A stretch of DNA of 43,065 nucleotides from Ignavibacteria bacterium (GTDB lineage Bacteria > Bacteroidota > Ignavibacteria > Tepidaquicellales > OLB5), in contig JANWKI010000070.1 of the NCBI GenBank assembly GCA_025451455.1, forward strand, positions 1 through 43,065. Reading direction: 5' to 3'. The translations under genes and the position numbers were made by a program. The notes under the pieces are model-generated. The model saw only the letters and a list, made by a program, of their open reading frames with translations. It was not told the DNA's origin and made no database searches. Shown piece by piece: positions 7,970 to 17,378 of this stretch. The first letter of the stretch is position 1, and each line of letters opens with the position of its first letter.

Positions 7970-9862
7970 TTGATTAAACCAAACAATAAATATTACGATA
8001 TAATAGTGATCGGAGCCGGACATGCCGGCATTGAAGCCGCGTGGACATCATCAAGAATGGGATGTTCTGTCGGAATGATTACTATGGATCTTGATGCCAT
8101 TGGCAGAATGTCATGTAATCCCGCTATTGGCGGGTCTGCCAAAGGACATTTGGTCAAGGAAATTGATGCTCTTGGTGGAGTTATGGGCAGGATCGCCGAT
8201 GATTCGGGAATACAATTCAGGCTGCTGAATAAATCCAGGGGACCCGCGATCTGGTCACCCCGCAGTCAAAATGACAGGGATCTGTATTCGGTAATTGCAA
8301 AAGAATACATTGAAAGCTCCCCAAATATTGAATTAATTCAGCATACAGTTGATGAACTTAAACGTGATGAATCTGGAAAAATTTGCGGAGTCATTACTTC
8401 GCTCGGATATGATATTAGCTGCCGGGCTGTAATCATAACAAGCGGTACATTCCTGAATGCAATTATGCATACTGGACACTCTACCGCAGAAGGCGGCAGA
8501 TTTGGAGAACAATCTGCCAAAGGCCTCTCTAATTATCTGTTAAACCAAGGATTTATAACGGGAAGGCTAAAGACCGGAACACCACCCAGATTGCAGATGG
8601 ATACCATTGATTTTTCCGTTTGCTCTGAGCAGCCGGGCGACGACGACCCGCAGCCGTTTTCTGTTTTCTCTAACGGCAGTTTTCCAAAGCTTGGACAGAT
8701 TTCCTGCTACCTTACTTATACAAATGACAGGACGCACAAAATTCTCCGCACGGGATTTGATGATTCACCAATGTTCACCGGAAGAATTACCGGAGCCGGT
8801 CCGCGTTACTGCCCATCCATCGAAGATAAAATTTTCCGCTTTGCCGATAAACTTCGCCACCAGATATTTCTCGAACCCGAAGGCCTGAGCTCAAACATAA
8901 TTTACATGAACGGATTTTCTTCAAGCCTTCCTGCGGAAATTCAGCAGAGTGCACTTAAAACTATTGCCGGACTTGAGAACGCAAAAATGCTCCGTGCCGG
9001 TTACGCGGTGGAATATGATTTCCTGCCGACATACCAGACGAAGCTTACAATGGAAACGAAGCTGGTAGAAGGGCTGTATGTAGCAGGACAGATAAACGGA
9101 ACATCGGGATATGAAGAAGCTGCAGCACAGGGGCTCGTTGCCGGAATTAACGCAGCCCTTAAGATAAAAGGGGAGGGACCTTTTATCCTCAAACGCAGCG
9201 AGGCATACATCGGCGTACTGATTGATGACCTGATAAACAAAACCCCCGATGAACCGTACAGAATATTTACATCATGCGCCGAGTACCGGCTGATCCTGAG
9301 GCAGGATAATGCGGCAGAGCGCTTAATGAAGTACGGCCGTAATTTCGGCCTGATACCGGATGACGTTTATCAGCTGAGCATTGATAAAACTAAGCTGATT
9401 AAAGAGGGGATAGAGTACTTTAAATCAACTTACATTCCTCCTGCCGAAGTTGACGGTTATCTTGAAGGCATTAGCTCAAGCCCGCTGAAACAATCGGACC
9501 TGCTCTCGCAGATCATTAAACGCAACGAAACGGTGCTTGGCGATCTGCTTAAGCTTGATTACTTTAATGAGAACACACTTGCATCAAGGCTCAAAGAAAA
9601 CACTGATGCTATGAATCAGATTGAAATTGAGCTGAGGTATGAAGGCTATATACAGAGGCAGTTTGAGCAGGTTGAAGGTTTTGAGAAAAGGGAATCAGTT
9701 GAAATACCCGAAGTTTTTGATTTCAATAAGATAAAATCACTTTCGACCGAAGGCAGGGAAAAGCTTAATAAAGTCCGCCCCCGCTCGATAGGGCAGGCAT
9801 CACGCATTTCCGGCGTCTCGCCGTCAGACGTATCTGTTCTGAGCATTTATATGAAAGGGTAA
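7970..9862 (+). CDS. mnmG: tRNA uridine-5-carboxymethylaminomethyl modification enzyme MnmG (GidA)
   Basis: MnmG is the FAD- and NADH-binding partner of MnmE in U34 wobble modification. The 630 residues match the family. The FAD-binding motif GAGHAG is at 15-20, and the family signature [19 protein letters not shown] follows. [11 protein letters not shown], the second conserved block YCPSIEDKI and [12 protein letters not shown] are present. The C-terminal MnmE/tRNA-binding helical domain ends in [18 protein letters not shown]. The start is TTG at 7970 because no ATG occurs before the FAD motif; GGGA lies about 8 bp upstream. It is downstream of mnmE and the parS-like sites. In many genomes rsmG follows directly; here a convergent flavodoxin gene intervenes. 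Confidence 0.98.
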   Translation: MIKPNNKYYDIIVIGAGHAGIEAAWTSSRMGCSVGMITMDLDAIGRMSCNPAIGGSAKGHLVKEIDALGGVMGRIADDSGIQFRLLNKSRGPAIWSPRSQNDRDLYSVIAKEYIESSPNIELIQHTVDELKRDESGKICGVITSLGYDISCRAVIITSGTFLNAIMHTGHSTAEGGRFGEQSAKGLSNYLLNQGFITGRLKTGTPPRLQMDTIDFSVCSEQPGDDDPQPFSVFSNGSFPKLGQISCYLTYTNDRTHKILRTGFDDSPMFTGRITGAGPRYCPSIEDKIFRFADKLRHQIFLEPEGLSSNIIYMNGFSSSLPAEIQQSALKTIAGLENAKMLRAGYAVEYDFLPTYQTKLTMETKLVEGLYVAGQINGTSGYEEAAAQGLVAGINAALKIKGEGPFILKRSEAYIGVLIDDLINKTPDEPYRIFTSCAEYRLILRQDNAAERLMKYGRNFGLIPDDVYQLSIDKTKLIKEGIEYFKSTYIPPAEVDGYLEGISSSPLKQSDLLSQIIKRNETVLGDLLKLDYFNENTLASRLKENTDAMNQIEIELRYEGYIQRQFEQVEGFEKRESVEIPEVFDFNKIKSLSTEGREKLNKVRPRSIGQASRISGVSPSDVSVLSIYMKG

Positions 9863-9890
9863 GAAACACTTATATAATAATCCATAAACC

Positions 9891-10376
9891 CTACACCGCC
9901 ATCAATGCTTCGGAAAATTTTTTAATAGCGCCGCGGTCAATTTCCGAAACGGTTTTTTCTTTTTTCGCTATTTTCTTTACCGCCAGTTTTTCGAGAAAAT
10001 TCATTTTTTCAAACAGGAACTCTCCGCCCATGATTCCGCATGCACGGCTGTGCTCACGCAATTCTGCGGGAAAGGCGCCTTCAAATTCAAGCTTCCGGAT
10101 TCCTTCATCCGGGTCCATGCAGCAGATAAACAGGCCAAGCTCTTTATCAAGCAGCAGGTCCCGGTACTCTTCGCAGAATATTTTTATTCCGCGCTGTATG
10201 TTGCCTACGTGAATGGAGCCGCCGATAATTATTCTCTCATACCCCGCCAGTTCCGGGGAGCTGTCATCGAGCAGGTTATAAAGGTCAACCTGTTCCTTGT
10301 TTAATTTTTTAGCGATGAGATTCGCTACTTTTTCGGTTGTCCCGTGTTTAGTCTTGTAAACGATTGCTGTTTTCAT
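9891..10376 (-). CDS. Flavodoxin-domain protein (HemG-like)
   Basis: Starting at ATG 10376 the protein has 161 residues and begins MKTAIVYKTKHGTTEKVA, the FMN phosphate-binding loop of flavodoxins. The blocks IIIGGSIHVGNIQ and GLFICCMDPDE match the flavodoxin-like group that includes HemG protoporphyrinogen oxidase. A possible start 36 bp upstream (10412) would add a hydrophobic dozen residues not seen in flavodoxins, so I prefer 10376. It is probably a cytoplasmic FMN protein; whether it oxidises protoporphyrinogen cannot be told from sequence. It converges on mnmG with a 28-bp gap and sits between mnmG and rsmG, interrupting the usual gid order. Confidence 0.85.
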   Translation of the reverse strand: MKTAIVYKTKHGTTEKVANLIAKKLNKEQVDLYNLLDDSSPELAGYERIIIGGSIHVGNIQRGIKIFCEEYRDLLLDKELGLFICCMDPDEGIRKLEFEGAFPAELREHSRACGIMGGEFLFEKMNFLEKLAVKKIAKKEKTVSEIDRGAIKKFSEALMAV

Positions 10377-10755
10377 AGTATAGAAAGGTATAAAAAGAAT
10401 TGTAAAAACCAATGATTAATTGGTGTATTTTAGCTGGGTTGATTTTTTTTCTGCTGCGCTCTCTTTTTCCGGAGAGCGATATGGAGGAAGGCAGGTTTAT
10501 CTGATTCACAGACTCACCTATACAAATATAATGCCTCAAAACACCTTAATATATTGAAAAATTACGGTATAATTCAGGCTACTGCATTAATCAACACAAA
10601 TTGCGATTTTGTTCTTTAGAAGTCCCCCTTGAAAAGGGGGAAGAATTATTAAATCCCTCTTTTATCCGCAATTTAACCAAATACTCGAAACAGACTTTTA
10701 GTCAAAATGGGGATTGATGAGCAAAGCAGACAACATAAATAGCTTTTAAAAAACA
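10377..10755. other. Intergenic region before rsmG
   Basis: This is a 379-bp divergent spacer between the flavodoxin gene and rsmG. It contains a palindromic repeat (10623-10641) of the same type as the one inside rsmG, followed by a degraded second half (AAATCCCTC, about 10650). The rest is AT-rich with no supported gene. Promoters for both flanking genes must lie here but are not obvious. Confidence 0.5.
10623..10641. repeat. C5/G5 palindromic repeat (intergenic copy)
   Basis: TCCCCCTT and AAGGGGGA form an 8-bp perfect stem with a GAA loop. The same core occurs inside rsmG at 11122-11141, showing a mobile or dispersed repeat family. Confidence 0.7.
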
Positions 10756-11397
10756 ATGGTCAACGAAAACACAACCTGGCAGGCTCTGGTCAAAGAGGAG
10801 GAATTCAACAGCCTTTTAATGGAGTGGAACGTGAAAATAAACCTCGTTTCCCGCAAAAAAACCAGCGTGCTAGATCTCATTGCCGATAGCAGGCTTTTCC
10901 TTGGAGAAATTGATTTCCGCGAAGATATCAGGATACTCGATCTCGGCACCGGCGGGGGATTCCCCGGTATCGTTATTGCAATTCACCACCCGGAAGCCGA
11001 GCTTGTGCTGGTTGATTCAATACAGAAGAAAATAAATGTTGTAAGTGATGTTTTGAAAAGACTGAACTTAACAAACGTAACAGCAATTTGCTCAAGAGCC
11101 GAAGATCTTATTTCTGTGAAATCCCCCTTTGAAAAGGGGGATAAAGGGGGATTTAAAGCTGAGAATTCAGATACATATATAAAATACTTCAATTATGTTG
11201 TCTCTCGCTCGGTTGCAGTACTTCAGGATCTTTGCATGTGGTCAAAAGAGCTCATCAAACCCGGCGGCAAGCTGATAACAGTTAAAGGGGGAGATATAGC
11301 AGGGGAAATACACAAAACCCGGAAACTTAATTTCATTAAAAATGTTAAGACAACGGTTGAAGGCGAAAGAAAGATAGTAACAGTGGAGTTCAATTAA
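10756..11397 (+). CDS. rsmG: 16S rRNA (guanine527-N7)-methyltransferase RsmG (GidB)
   Basis: RsmG methylates N7 of G527 in 16S rRNA with S-adenosylmethionine. The Rossmann SAM-binding motif DLGTGGGFPGI is at 62-72, with LVLVDSIQKKINV and SRAEDL after it, then the conserved YVVSRSVAVLQDL and PGGKLITVKGG. The 213 residues equal family length plus an insertion: residues about 122-134 (KSPFEKGDKGGFK) between SRAEDL and the FNYVVSR strand are encoded by a palindromic repeat and are not expected in RsmG. The insertion lies at a surface loop position, so activity may be retained. ATG at 10756 gives the normal N-terminus. It lies downstream of mnmG but separated by a convergent gene, so it likely has its own promoter. 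Confidence 0.95.
   Translation: MVNENTTWQALVKEEEFNSLLMEWNVKINLVSRKKTSVLDLIADSRLFLGEIDFREDIRILDLGTGGGFPGIVIAIHHPEAELVLVDSIQKKINVVSDVLKRLNLTNVTAICSRAEDLISVKSPFEKGDKGGFKAENSDTYIKYFNYVVSRSVAVLQDLCMWSKELIKPGGKLITVKGGDIAGEIHKTRKLNFIKNVKTTVEGERKIVTVEFN
11119..11154. repeat. C5/G5 palindromic repeat inserted in rsmG
   Basis: AAATCCCCCTTT (11119-11130) is followed by GAAAAGGGGGA and then AAAGGGGGATTT (11143-11154), the inverted copy of the first arm. The element is read in frame as SPFEKGDKGGF. The shorter relative lies upstream of the same gene at 10623-10641. Confidence 0.75.
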
Positions 11398-11420
11398 CAA
11401 TTAGCAATTAACAATAAAAT

Positions 11421-11455
11421 ATTTCCCGCAGATACCGCAGATTTGCGCGGAAAAG
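11421..11455. repeat. CCCGCAGAT dispersed repeat, copy 1
   Basis: TTTCCCGCAGATACCGCAGA then TTTGCGCGG lies between the convergent rsmG and PIG-L genes. The same motif, in longer palindromic form, lies at 23445-23520 between another convergent pair. Confidence 0.6.
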
Positions 11456-11464
11456 CTTACCGCC

Positions 11465-11488
11465 GTTGTTGGTGTTCTCACCAATAAC
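11465..11488. repeat. 24-nt GTTGTTGGTG hairpin, copy 1
   Basis: GTTGTTGGTG, a 4-nt loop, then CACCAATAAC: a nearly perfect stem-loop 23 bp before the convergent PIG-L stop codon. Sister copies of exactly the same length are at 25165-25188 and 26003-26026, all behind gene ends, so a terminator role is plausible. Confidence 0.65.
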
Positions 11489-11511
11489 TAAATATTGATG
11501 ACCGCACCCTA

Positions 11512-14004
11512 TTACCTTTCTACCGGAAGGCTAAGCAGATTCACAAACAGCCTGTATGCGCCCGGAACGCCCGAGGGAAGCTCCCTGAAAAAAACCAGTC
11601 CGGTATAAACAAAATTTCCCTTCCCGTATTTTGCAATTATCAGGCTGCCCTCTTTGGCTTCTTCACCCGGATCATTCATGGAAAGTACCGTTTCATACTT
11701 CGGGTCAAGATCGCCGGCAAAATATGTACCGCGCTCCTGTATCCATCCTTCAAAATCCGCAGCAGTAATTTTATTGGGCTCGTTTATAGCAATATGATTT
11801 GGTTTAATGAATTTCACCTCTGCATTCTCATTTGTGACGCGGTCTCTTGATATATTAAAGGGATACGGGCCAATCTTCGCAACAACGGGTCCGATAAGGT
11901 TACTTGTATTGTACTGAACTATCAGGTTCCCGCCCTGCTTTACATAATCCATCAGTCTGTTGTAATGCACCTGCAGGCGTTCATTAACATTATATGCGCG
12001 CACTCCGCTTACAATTGCATCGTATTTCGTGAGGTCATCGTCTAAGAGCATGTCGTCAGTCAGAATTGTAACCTTATAGCCGATCTGTTTCAGGCTTGCC
12101 GGAACGTCATCACCCGCTCCCTGAATGTAACCGATATTATTTCTTCCTGCAGGTTTCTTCAGATCAACTTTAACCAGCTTTACTTCCGCATCGCTTAAAA
12201 TAAACTGGCAGGGTATATGATCATACTCTATTCTGCGAATGCTTTTGTTATAGCTTACCCCCCCGATATTTACACTTAACTCAAGTTTTCCCTGCGGCGC
12301 ATTTTCTTCCGGTATTGCAGTAACTTCAACCGTTATCTCTTCGCCCTTGTTCTGCAGAGTGAACCCGGGTTTTTTTATCTCAACATGCCAGCCGGCCGTA
12401 ACATTTGCCTCAACTCTTCCGCTGATATTCTGAGTGTTTGCCTTTATGCGGAGAGTTATTTGCTTAGGGCGGGTATCACCAAACACGTAGACTTTCTCTG
12501 TGGGATTAACCGTAACAGGAGGCAGTACTTCAAACGGCCTGTAAATTTCGCCTTTAACCGGGTCGGTATATTTATAATGCACGGTTTTTATTACTGGAAA
12601 GGTAAGATCGTCAATTTCCAGTACAAATCCGGCAATTGCGCCAGGCTCACCCTCAGGCATCGAAAGCCTCATTCTGTCATTTACACTGTAAAGCCCCTGT
12701 GTGTGATGATCGTTCAGCCAGTTTGGATTCGTATAATTTGCAGAGCCGTCTATCTTAATTGTTTTCCGAGTTTTATACAAAACATTTTTCTCAAGCATTA
12801 TATCCGGCCCGGTATCATAAGCTCCGGTAAGGTAACCTCTTACAAGTTTAACTCCTTCAAGGTTCCGGCAAATAATTTCATACGTTAAGCCAATCGTATC
12901 GCCGGGTACCGCTGAATATTCCGCAGTATTTGCTTCAAGCCATATTCCTGCACAGGCGAGAATAAGCTCTTTGGTTTCATCCAGCTTCAGTTGTTTCCAG
13001 TTTTGCCGGTCTTGCCGGTCATCCAACGGGGAAAGTTTTGAATACAGTTGAATCAGCTTCGGTACAGAAGTCTGCGGTGAACTCGGATCAAAACTGCTTA
13101 TTATCTCATCAATTGAATTACTGATATCAGCTCCGCCGTTAATCCTGTTCCAGCTTATATCAATGCCTTCAAAAAGTCCGGTACTGCAGGGCTCTCCCTT
13201 AATAAGCTTGAAATATTCTATCGCGCTTCCCCTGTTCCTTGCGCTCCCGAACCCCTGGCTTTTGTGCATTGAGCGGCTCAAAGCTGAAATTTCGCCGTAT
13301 GACATTCCTAGCAGCGGGTTGAAACCGCCAACATCTATAGTAAGCTGGTCGGGAGAGGTCATATTTATCTCTCCGGAATTAAATGTGTTCAGGAATAATC
13401 TCTTTGCCTGCCATGTTGAAACATAGTCAAGCTGTTCAGGGAAGCGTGTTGGGTCTGCTGCAGCGTCAAAAGCCTCGACTGCAAGAATTGCCGATGCCGT
13501 ATGATGTCCGTGCCCGCCCTCGCCGGTTGTGGGGAAGCGCATTATTATGACATCCGGTTTAAACTTCCGGATAATCCAGACAACATCGGCAAGCACGCTG
13601 TCTTTATTCCAGAACCCGAATGTTTCATCGGGATTTTTCGAATAGCCAAAATCATATGCACGCGTAAAGAACTGCTCCGCCCCGTCAATTCTTCTGGCTG
13701 CCAGAAGCTCCTGTGTCCGTAATAATCCCAAAGCCTCGCCCTGTTCTTTGCCGATAAGGTTCTGTCCGCCATCACCCCGTGTCAGCGAAAGATATCCTGT
13801 TCGTAATTTCATTCCGCTCGATAAATACGAAAGAAATTCCGTGTTTTCATCATCAGGATGTGCAGCTATATAAAGTACAGAACCAACAGTGTTCAGTTTT
13901 TCAATCCCCTGCAAAATTTCTGCGGAGTTCATCTGCTGCGCCGGTAAGCGGCCTGTACAGAAACAGAAAAATGATACTATGAATAAGAATAGATATTTTC
14001 TCAT
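11512..14004 (-). CDS. Secreted PIG-L (LmbE-like) family deacetylase, multidomain
   Basis: The 830-residue protein carries an N-terminal signal peptide (MRKYLFLFIVSFFCFCTG, cleavage near LPAQQ). The PIG-L domain follows: AHPDDE at 48-53 and HGHH at 165-168 are the zinc-binding motifs of N-acetylglucosamine deacetylases of the LmbE/MshB type. About residues 290-600 look like beta-rich linker domains. Residues about 610-826 contain YDAIVSGVRAYNVNERL and a QGGNLIVQYNT segment, resembling a glutamine-amidotransferase-like (ThuA-type) fold. The enzyme probably deacetylates an amino-sugar glycan outside the cytoplasm. This long architecture is known in Bacteroidota; the substrate is not defined. 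It stands alone, convergent with rsmG. Confidence 0.88.
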   Translation of the reverse strand: MRKYLFLFIVSFFCFCTGRLPAQQMNSAEILQGIEKLNTVGSVLYIAAHPDDENTEFLSYLSSGMKLRTGYLSLTRGDGGQNLIGKEQGEALGLLRTQELLAARRIDGAEQFFTRAYDFGYSKNPDETFGFWNKDSVLADVVWIIRKFKPDVIIMRFPTTGEGGHGHHTASAILAVEAFDAAADPTRFPEQLDYVSTWQAKRLFLNTFNSGEINMTSPDQLTIDVGGFNPLLGMSYGEISALSRSMHKSQGFGSARNRGSAIEYFKLIKGEPCSTGLFEGIDISWNRINGGADISNSIDEIISSFDPSSPQTSVPKLIQLYSKLSPLDDRQDRQNWKQLKLDETKELILACAGIWLEANTAEYSAVPGDTIGLTYEIICRNLEGVKLVRGYLTGAYDTGPDIMLEKNVLYKTRKTIKIDGSANYTNPNWLNDHHTQGLYSVNDRMRLSMPEGEPGAIAGFVLEIDDLTFPVIKTVHYKYTDPVKGEIYRPFEVLPPVTVNPTEKVYVFGDTRPKQITLRIKANTQNISGRVEANVTAGWHVEIKKPGFTLQNKGEEITVEVTAIPEENAPQGKLELSVNIGGVSYNKSIRRIEYDHIPCQFILSDAEVKLVKVDLKKPAGRNNIGYIQGAGDDVPASLKQIGYKVTILTDDMLLDDDLTKYDAIVSGVRAYNVNERLQVHYNRLMDYVKQGGNLIVQYNTSNLIGPVVAKIGPYPFNISRDRVTNENAEVKFIKPNHIAINEPNKITAADFEGWIQERGTYFAGDLDPKYETVLSMNDPGEEAKEGSLIIAKYGKGNFVYTGLVFFRELPSGVPGAYRLFVNLLSLPVER

Positions 14005-14055
14005 TGACAGATTAAAATGTGTATTTGAATCTCTAACATAGTTTAAACAGAAGCC

Positions 14056-15051
14056 TTAACCGGCCGGATTTTTTCTGCGGAGGAGGATATCGTATAGCGA
14101 GCGCTTTATGCGTTTGGCTGATTGTCCCGCAACATTTATCTTATTAATGAATATCAGTGTTATCCAGCCGATAATGAACATGGCGCCCATGAACAAACCG
14201 TATGAGAGCTTCCAGTCAATACCCATTGTCATCATGCTGTATTCGCTCATTCCCCCGATGCCTGCAAGCAGGTTCAAAGGAAGGAAAATAATATTTATCA
14301 TCGTCAGGTTCTTTATAAGCACGTTCATATTATTGTTTATGATATTCCCGCGCGCATCCATTAACCCGGAGAGCACCGATGAAGAGATCTCTGCCTGCCT
14401 TAAGCACTGGTTATTTTCTATGATAATATCTTCCATCGTATCTTTTCTTTCCTCTGATACAGCGGATTTTTCGAAGTAATTCCGAAGCTTGATAAGCACC
14501 GTAAGATTTGCGCTGATTGCATTAATATAGTAAATCAGGCTTTCGCTAAGGTTGAACATCTGAAGGAGGTATTCGTTTTCCATGGAAGAGTTCAGCTTGA
14601 TCTGTATCTCGCGGGATATAATACGGATAGCTTTGATGTGATCCAGGTAATGGCGGATGGATGTATAAAGGAAATTTATCACTATATCCATCAGCTCCTT
14701 TACCGGGCTTTGATGCTTCTGGTCGAAAAGAAAGATATCTTCCGGAAGCACAACCACAAGCCTGTGCTGAAGCAAAAACAGACCCATTGACGATACTCCG
14801 AATAGCAGGTTATCGGAGCTTAAATAATTTTTCGGCCGCTTCCATATGATAAAAATATTCTCGTCTTCAAACTCAATACGTGATACTTCATCGGGATCAA
14901 GGGCCGATTCAAGAGTATGCTTATCTATATCATAGGTTTTCGAGATCATCTCGTTATCCTCCGCGCCTGGATTGGTATAAACCCATACGGAGCATTCATC
15001 ACCCGTTCCCTCTTTAAGCTTGCCGCCTTCGATGTTATATTTTTGCAGCAT
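14056..15051 (-). CDS. CorA-family divalent metal transporter
   Basis: The 331-residue protein has a long N-terminal cytoplasmic domain and two C-terminal membrane segments (about 250-272 and 285-307), the CorA architecture, with a basic tail KRIKRSLYDILLRRK. CorA proteins are pentameric Mg2+/Co2+ channels; ZntB relatives carry Zn2+. The selectivity motif at the end of the first membrane helix, normally GMN, reads GGMSEYSMM here, so Asn is replaced by Ser. This variant makes the transported ion uncertain. Start ATG at 15051; TAATTTTG at 15106-15113 on this strand may be a -7 box. It is 51 bp upstream of the PIG-L gene on the same strand, though functional linkage is not evident. Confidence 0.88.
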   Translation of the reverse strand: MLQKYNIEGGKLKEGTGDECSVWVYTNPGAEDNEMISKTYDIDKHTLESALDPDEVSRIEFEDENIFIIWKRPKNYLSSDNLLFGVSSMGLFLLQHRLVVVLPEDIFLFDQKHQSPVKELMDIVINFLYTSIRHYLDHIKAIRIISREIQIKLNSSMENEYLLQMFNLSESLIYYINAISANLTVLIKLRNYFEKSAVSEERKDTMEDIIIENNQCLRQAEISSSVLSGLMDARGNIINNNMNVLIKNLTMINIIFLPLNLLAGIGGMSEYSMMTMGIDWKLSYGLFMGAMFIIGWITLIFINKINVAGQSAKRIKRSLYDILLRRKNPAG

Positions 15052-15216
15052 GATATTACCCGCCTTCTAAATTTTGAAAATCATTCGGTTGGTGTATCTC
15101 TAATGCAAAATTAACGATAATTACCCGTAATTTAAATTTAATAATATCTTCTGCAAGTGATTAGTTTTATCACGTTTTGAGACATCTCACACAAATGGTT
15201 TTACGGGCGGTGGGTT

Positions 15217-15966
15217 TTAAAAGAATAGTCTTGTACCCAAAAAAACAATAATGGATTTTTCTTCACCCTCAGGGGATATTAATTGTTTGCCGCCTGAAAA
15301 AAGCAGAGTTATTGCTTTACTTAAGCCATATCTTAGCCCTGCATTTAAAAAAGCCTGATTTCCGGTTACATCAGGTTTTGAATTACCAGCTAATTCAATA
15401 TCGGCTTCCACCTTACCCGAAAACATTAAACCGGCTAGAAATCCATAATGCCATTCACCATTATCAATACTTGAAAAAACCCTTCCCACCTGGAGAACAA
15501 GATTATAATTGCCAAAAGTTTTCATTACCGAAACCGGTAAAATAAATTGAATACCTCTATTGCTGAGTCCACGCTCAACAGAAGAATTAAGTATATTGAA
15601 ATCTACCGCTGGAAAAATGCCAAATCCAAACTTACTCTTTATATTTTCATATATCAGCCATTTAACACCTATGCTTGATTTACCAAAACCTGCCACAGTG
15701 ATTCCATTTTGATGATTGATCACAATTGGGGTCTCGAATTTAAGATGCATCCTGTTGTTAATCCCGTAATTACAGTCAATTAAGGGAGCTTCTAATAACT
15801 GAGCTGAATTTAAGAATTCACCTGTCAAACCCAGATTAAGCTCCAAGTGGTATTTTTCAACGGGATAAGGGTCATCTGTGATCATCGGAGGACCTCCCTG
15901 GGAAAGAATTTTGGAGGCAAGAGAAACCATTAAGGTTAAAATAAAGAATACTTTTCTATGCAGCAT
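15217..15966 (-). CDS. Probable outer-membrane beta-barrel protein
   Basis: From ATG 15966 the 249-residue product starts with a signal peptide (MLHRKVFFILTLMVSLASKI, cleavage before QGGPP). The mature start GGPPMITDDPYPVEKYHLEL resembles the outer-membrane group annotated as MetA-pathway-of-phenol-degradation/transporter-like porins. Alternating amphipathic strands follow, such as NRMHLKFETPIVI and VEADIELAGNSK, and the C-terminus LGTRLFF ends in Phe as outer-membrane barrels do. An upstream start at 16008 would put 14 polar residues before the signal and is less likely. It is 55 bp downstream of the four-repeat membrane protein gene on the same strand. Substrate unknown. Confidence 0.7.
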   Translation of the reverse strand: MLHRKVFFILTLMVSLASKILSQGGPPMITDDPYPVEKYHLELNLGLTGEFLNSAQLLEAPLIDCNYGINNRMHLKFETPIVINHQNGITVAGFGKSSIGVKWLIYENIKSKFGFGIFPAVDFNILNSSVERGLSNRGIQFILPVSVMKTFGNYNLVLQVGRVFSSIDNGEWHYGFLAGLMFSGKVEADIELAGNSKPDVTGNQAFLNAGLRYGLSKAITLLFSGGKQLISPEGEEKSIIVFLGTRLFF

Positions 15967-16021
15967 AAACCGGTTATCATCGCTAAGTTCTGTGTGAAAA
16001 AAATACAAGTTTAATTCAAAG

Positions 16022-16783
16022 CTATGCTGCTTCTAATGCCGGTTTCCTTTTCCAGTATGTTTCATAAATAATCAGTACTGCCAAAATTATTACAAAAACC
16101 AGCGATGCACCGATCGTACCCAAATCCAGTCCCCCTTTTTCCGGAAGCTTTGTTAATACATCTCCGAATGTTGCCCCAAAAGGACGCGTCAGAACAAATG
16201 CTATCCAGAATAACACAATCCGGGAAATCTTTGTTTGATAATATGCCAGCACAATTAAGATCAGCACTGAGGAAATTAACAGGTTACTTCCTAAAAATCC
16301 TAAACCGGAATCATCTGCAAGGAAATCCCCTAAGGCGGTGCCAAGTGTATTTGAAAATAAAATAGCTATCCAATAGAATAACTCGCCTTTAAATGTTTTG
16401 ATATTCGTAACGGATAGCGATTTCTCGCTGAGATACCAGAAAGCAAGGATCAACATCAGAGCTGTTACTAATATTGCGGCACCAATTGTATAACCCAGGC
16501 CAAGCGTACGGTCCATGAAGTCTGACATCGTTGTTCCTGCAGTGCTTGTAGATACTATCACAGACCAGTATAATAAGGGAATATATTTCTTTGCTTTTAG
16601 CTGCCCAAATACCGTTACCAGGAAAAAGCCAAAAAAGATCATAGTGCTGGCAAAGTAACCGACATTTAAAGTCATTGAGAGCAGGTCACCCCCGGTTTCA
16701 CCGAGGGTTGTAGCGCAAATCTTCATAACCCAGAACAGGAGTGTCAGTTCGGGTATTTTATTAAAATTATTTTCCTTATTCAA
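16022..16783 (-). CDS. Polytopic membrane protein with four internal repeats (COG4705-like)
   Basis: The 253-residue inner-membrane protein has about eight transmembrane segments. A motif recurs four times: TTLGETGGDLL with LNVGY (about 26-44), TAGTTMSDFMD with LGLGY, NTLGTALGDFL with SGLGF, and RPFGATFGDVL with GGLDLG. Each ends one membrane helix with a buried Gly-x-x-x-Asp pattern, so the fold is probably a repeated pair of helices. It resembles the uncharacterised COG4705 family of membrane-anchored proteins. The start is TTG at 16783 because upstream codons run into a stop and the next ATG is inside the first helix. It lies 60 bp downstream of the PepSY-like gene and may be a target of the adjacent two-component system. 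Confidence 0.75.
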   Translation of the reverse strand: MNKENNFNKIPELTLLFWVMKICATTLGETGGDLLSMTLNVGYFASTMIFFGFFLVTVFGQLKAKKYIPLLYWSVIVSTSTAGTTMSDFMDRTLGLGYTIGAAILVTALMLILAFWYLSEKSLSVTNIKTFKGELFYWIAILFSNTLGTALGDFLADDSGLGFLGSNLLISSVLILIVLAYYQTKISRIVLFWIAFVLTRPFGATFGDVLTKLPEKGGLDLGTIGASLVFVIILAVLIIYETYWKRKPALEAA

Positions 16784-16843
16784 ATTTTCATTACGTATAC
16801 CCTAAACAAACATTTACTGACCGTCAAGGCGTATCAAATAATC

Positions 16844-17308
16844 CTATTTTTTGTTATCATCATCATCTTTGTCTTCCGGACCGTCAGAATCTTTTTTCAG
16901 AAACCCACCGTTAGCATCAAACAGGTAATCGGTCCCGCCAGCTTCTGCTTCGTATGTTACTGTTCCTTTTGCATCTGTGATCTTTGCAGCTTCTTTTATT
17001 TTCTTGCCCGGGACATTTTTTGATAAGTACTCGCCAACAGCTACGGGTAAGGTTTTTACGGCTATTTCAACTTCTGTCTGCACATATGTACCGGCAGCAT
17101 CAAAAATAACAGATGTTTCAACTGCGCTTTCTTTGAACTCAGCTTCGTACTGAGTGTTTTCCATTTCCCATTTAACAGATGAAGCAGAAGGATACATTGA
17201 TGTAAACGCATTTTTTACGGCAGCAGGAACATCTGATTCCTTAAGTTTCTGTGCATTTGAAATGTATGTAATGCAAAGAAGGATTAATATTATGATAGTT
17301 CTTTTCAT
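16844..17308 (-). CDS. Secreted PepSY-like domain protein
   Basis: The 154-residue protein has a signal peptide (MKRTIIILILLCITYISNAQ) and then a PepSY-like/beta-lactamase-inhibitor-like fold: VPAAVKNAFTSMYPSAS, VKWEMENTQYEAEF and a second half-repeat LPVAVGEYLSKNVPGKKIKE with VTYEAEAGGTDYLFDANG. The tail is very acidic (DKDDDDNKK). It should be periplasmic. PepSY-like proteins often lie next to two-component systems in Bacteroidota and Proteobacteria. Here the kinase gene is 70 bp upstream on the same strand, so it may be a regulon member or a modulator of the sensor; this is inference from context. Confidence 0.8.
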   Translation of the reverse strand: MKRTIIILILLCITYISNAQKLKESDVPAAVKNAFTSMYPSASSVKWEMENTQYEAEFKESAVETSVIFDAAGTYVQTEVEIAVKTLPVAVGEYLSKNVPGKKIKEAAKITDAKGTVTYEAEAGGTDYLFDANGGFLKKDSDGPEDKDDDDNKK

Positions 17309-17378
17309 GGTAATTATCCGGTTTAATTTTAGAAAGATATATTACAAAAATAACTTAAAAATTTGTAGAAATACTGAA

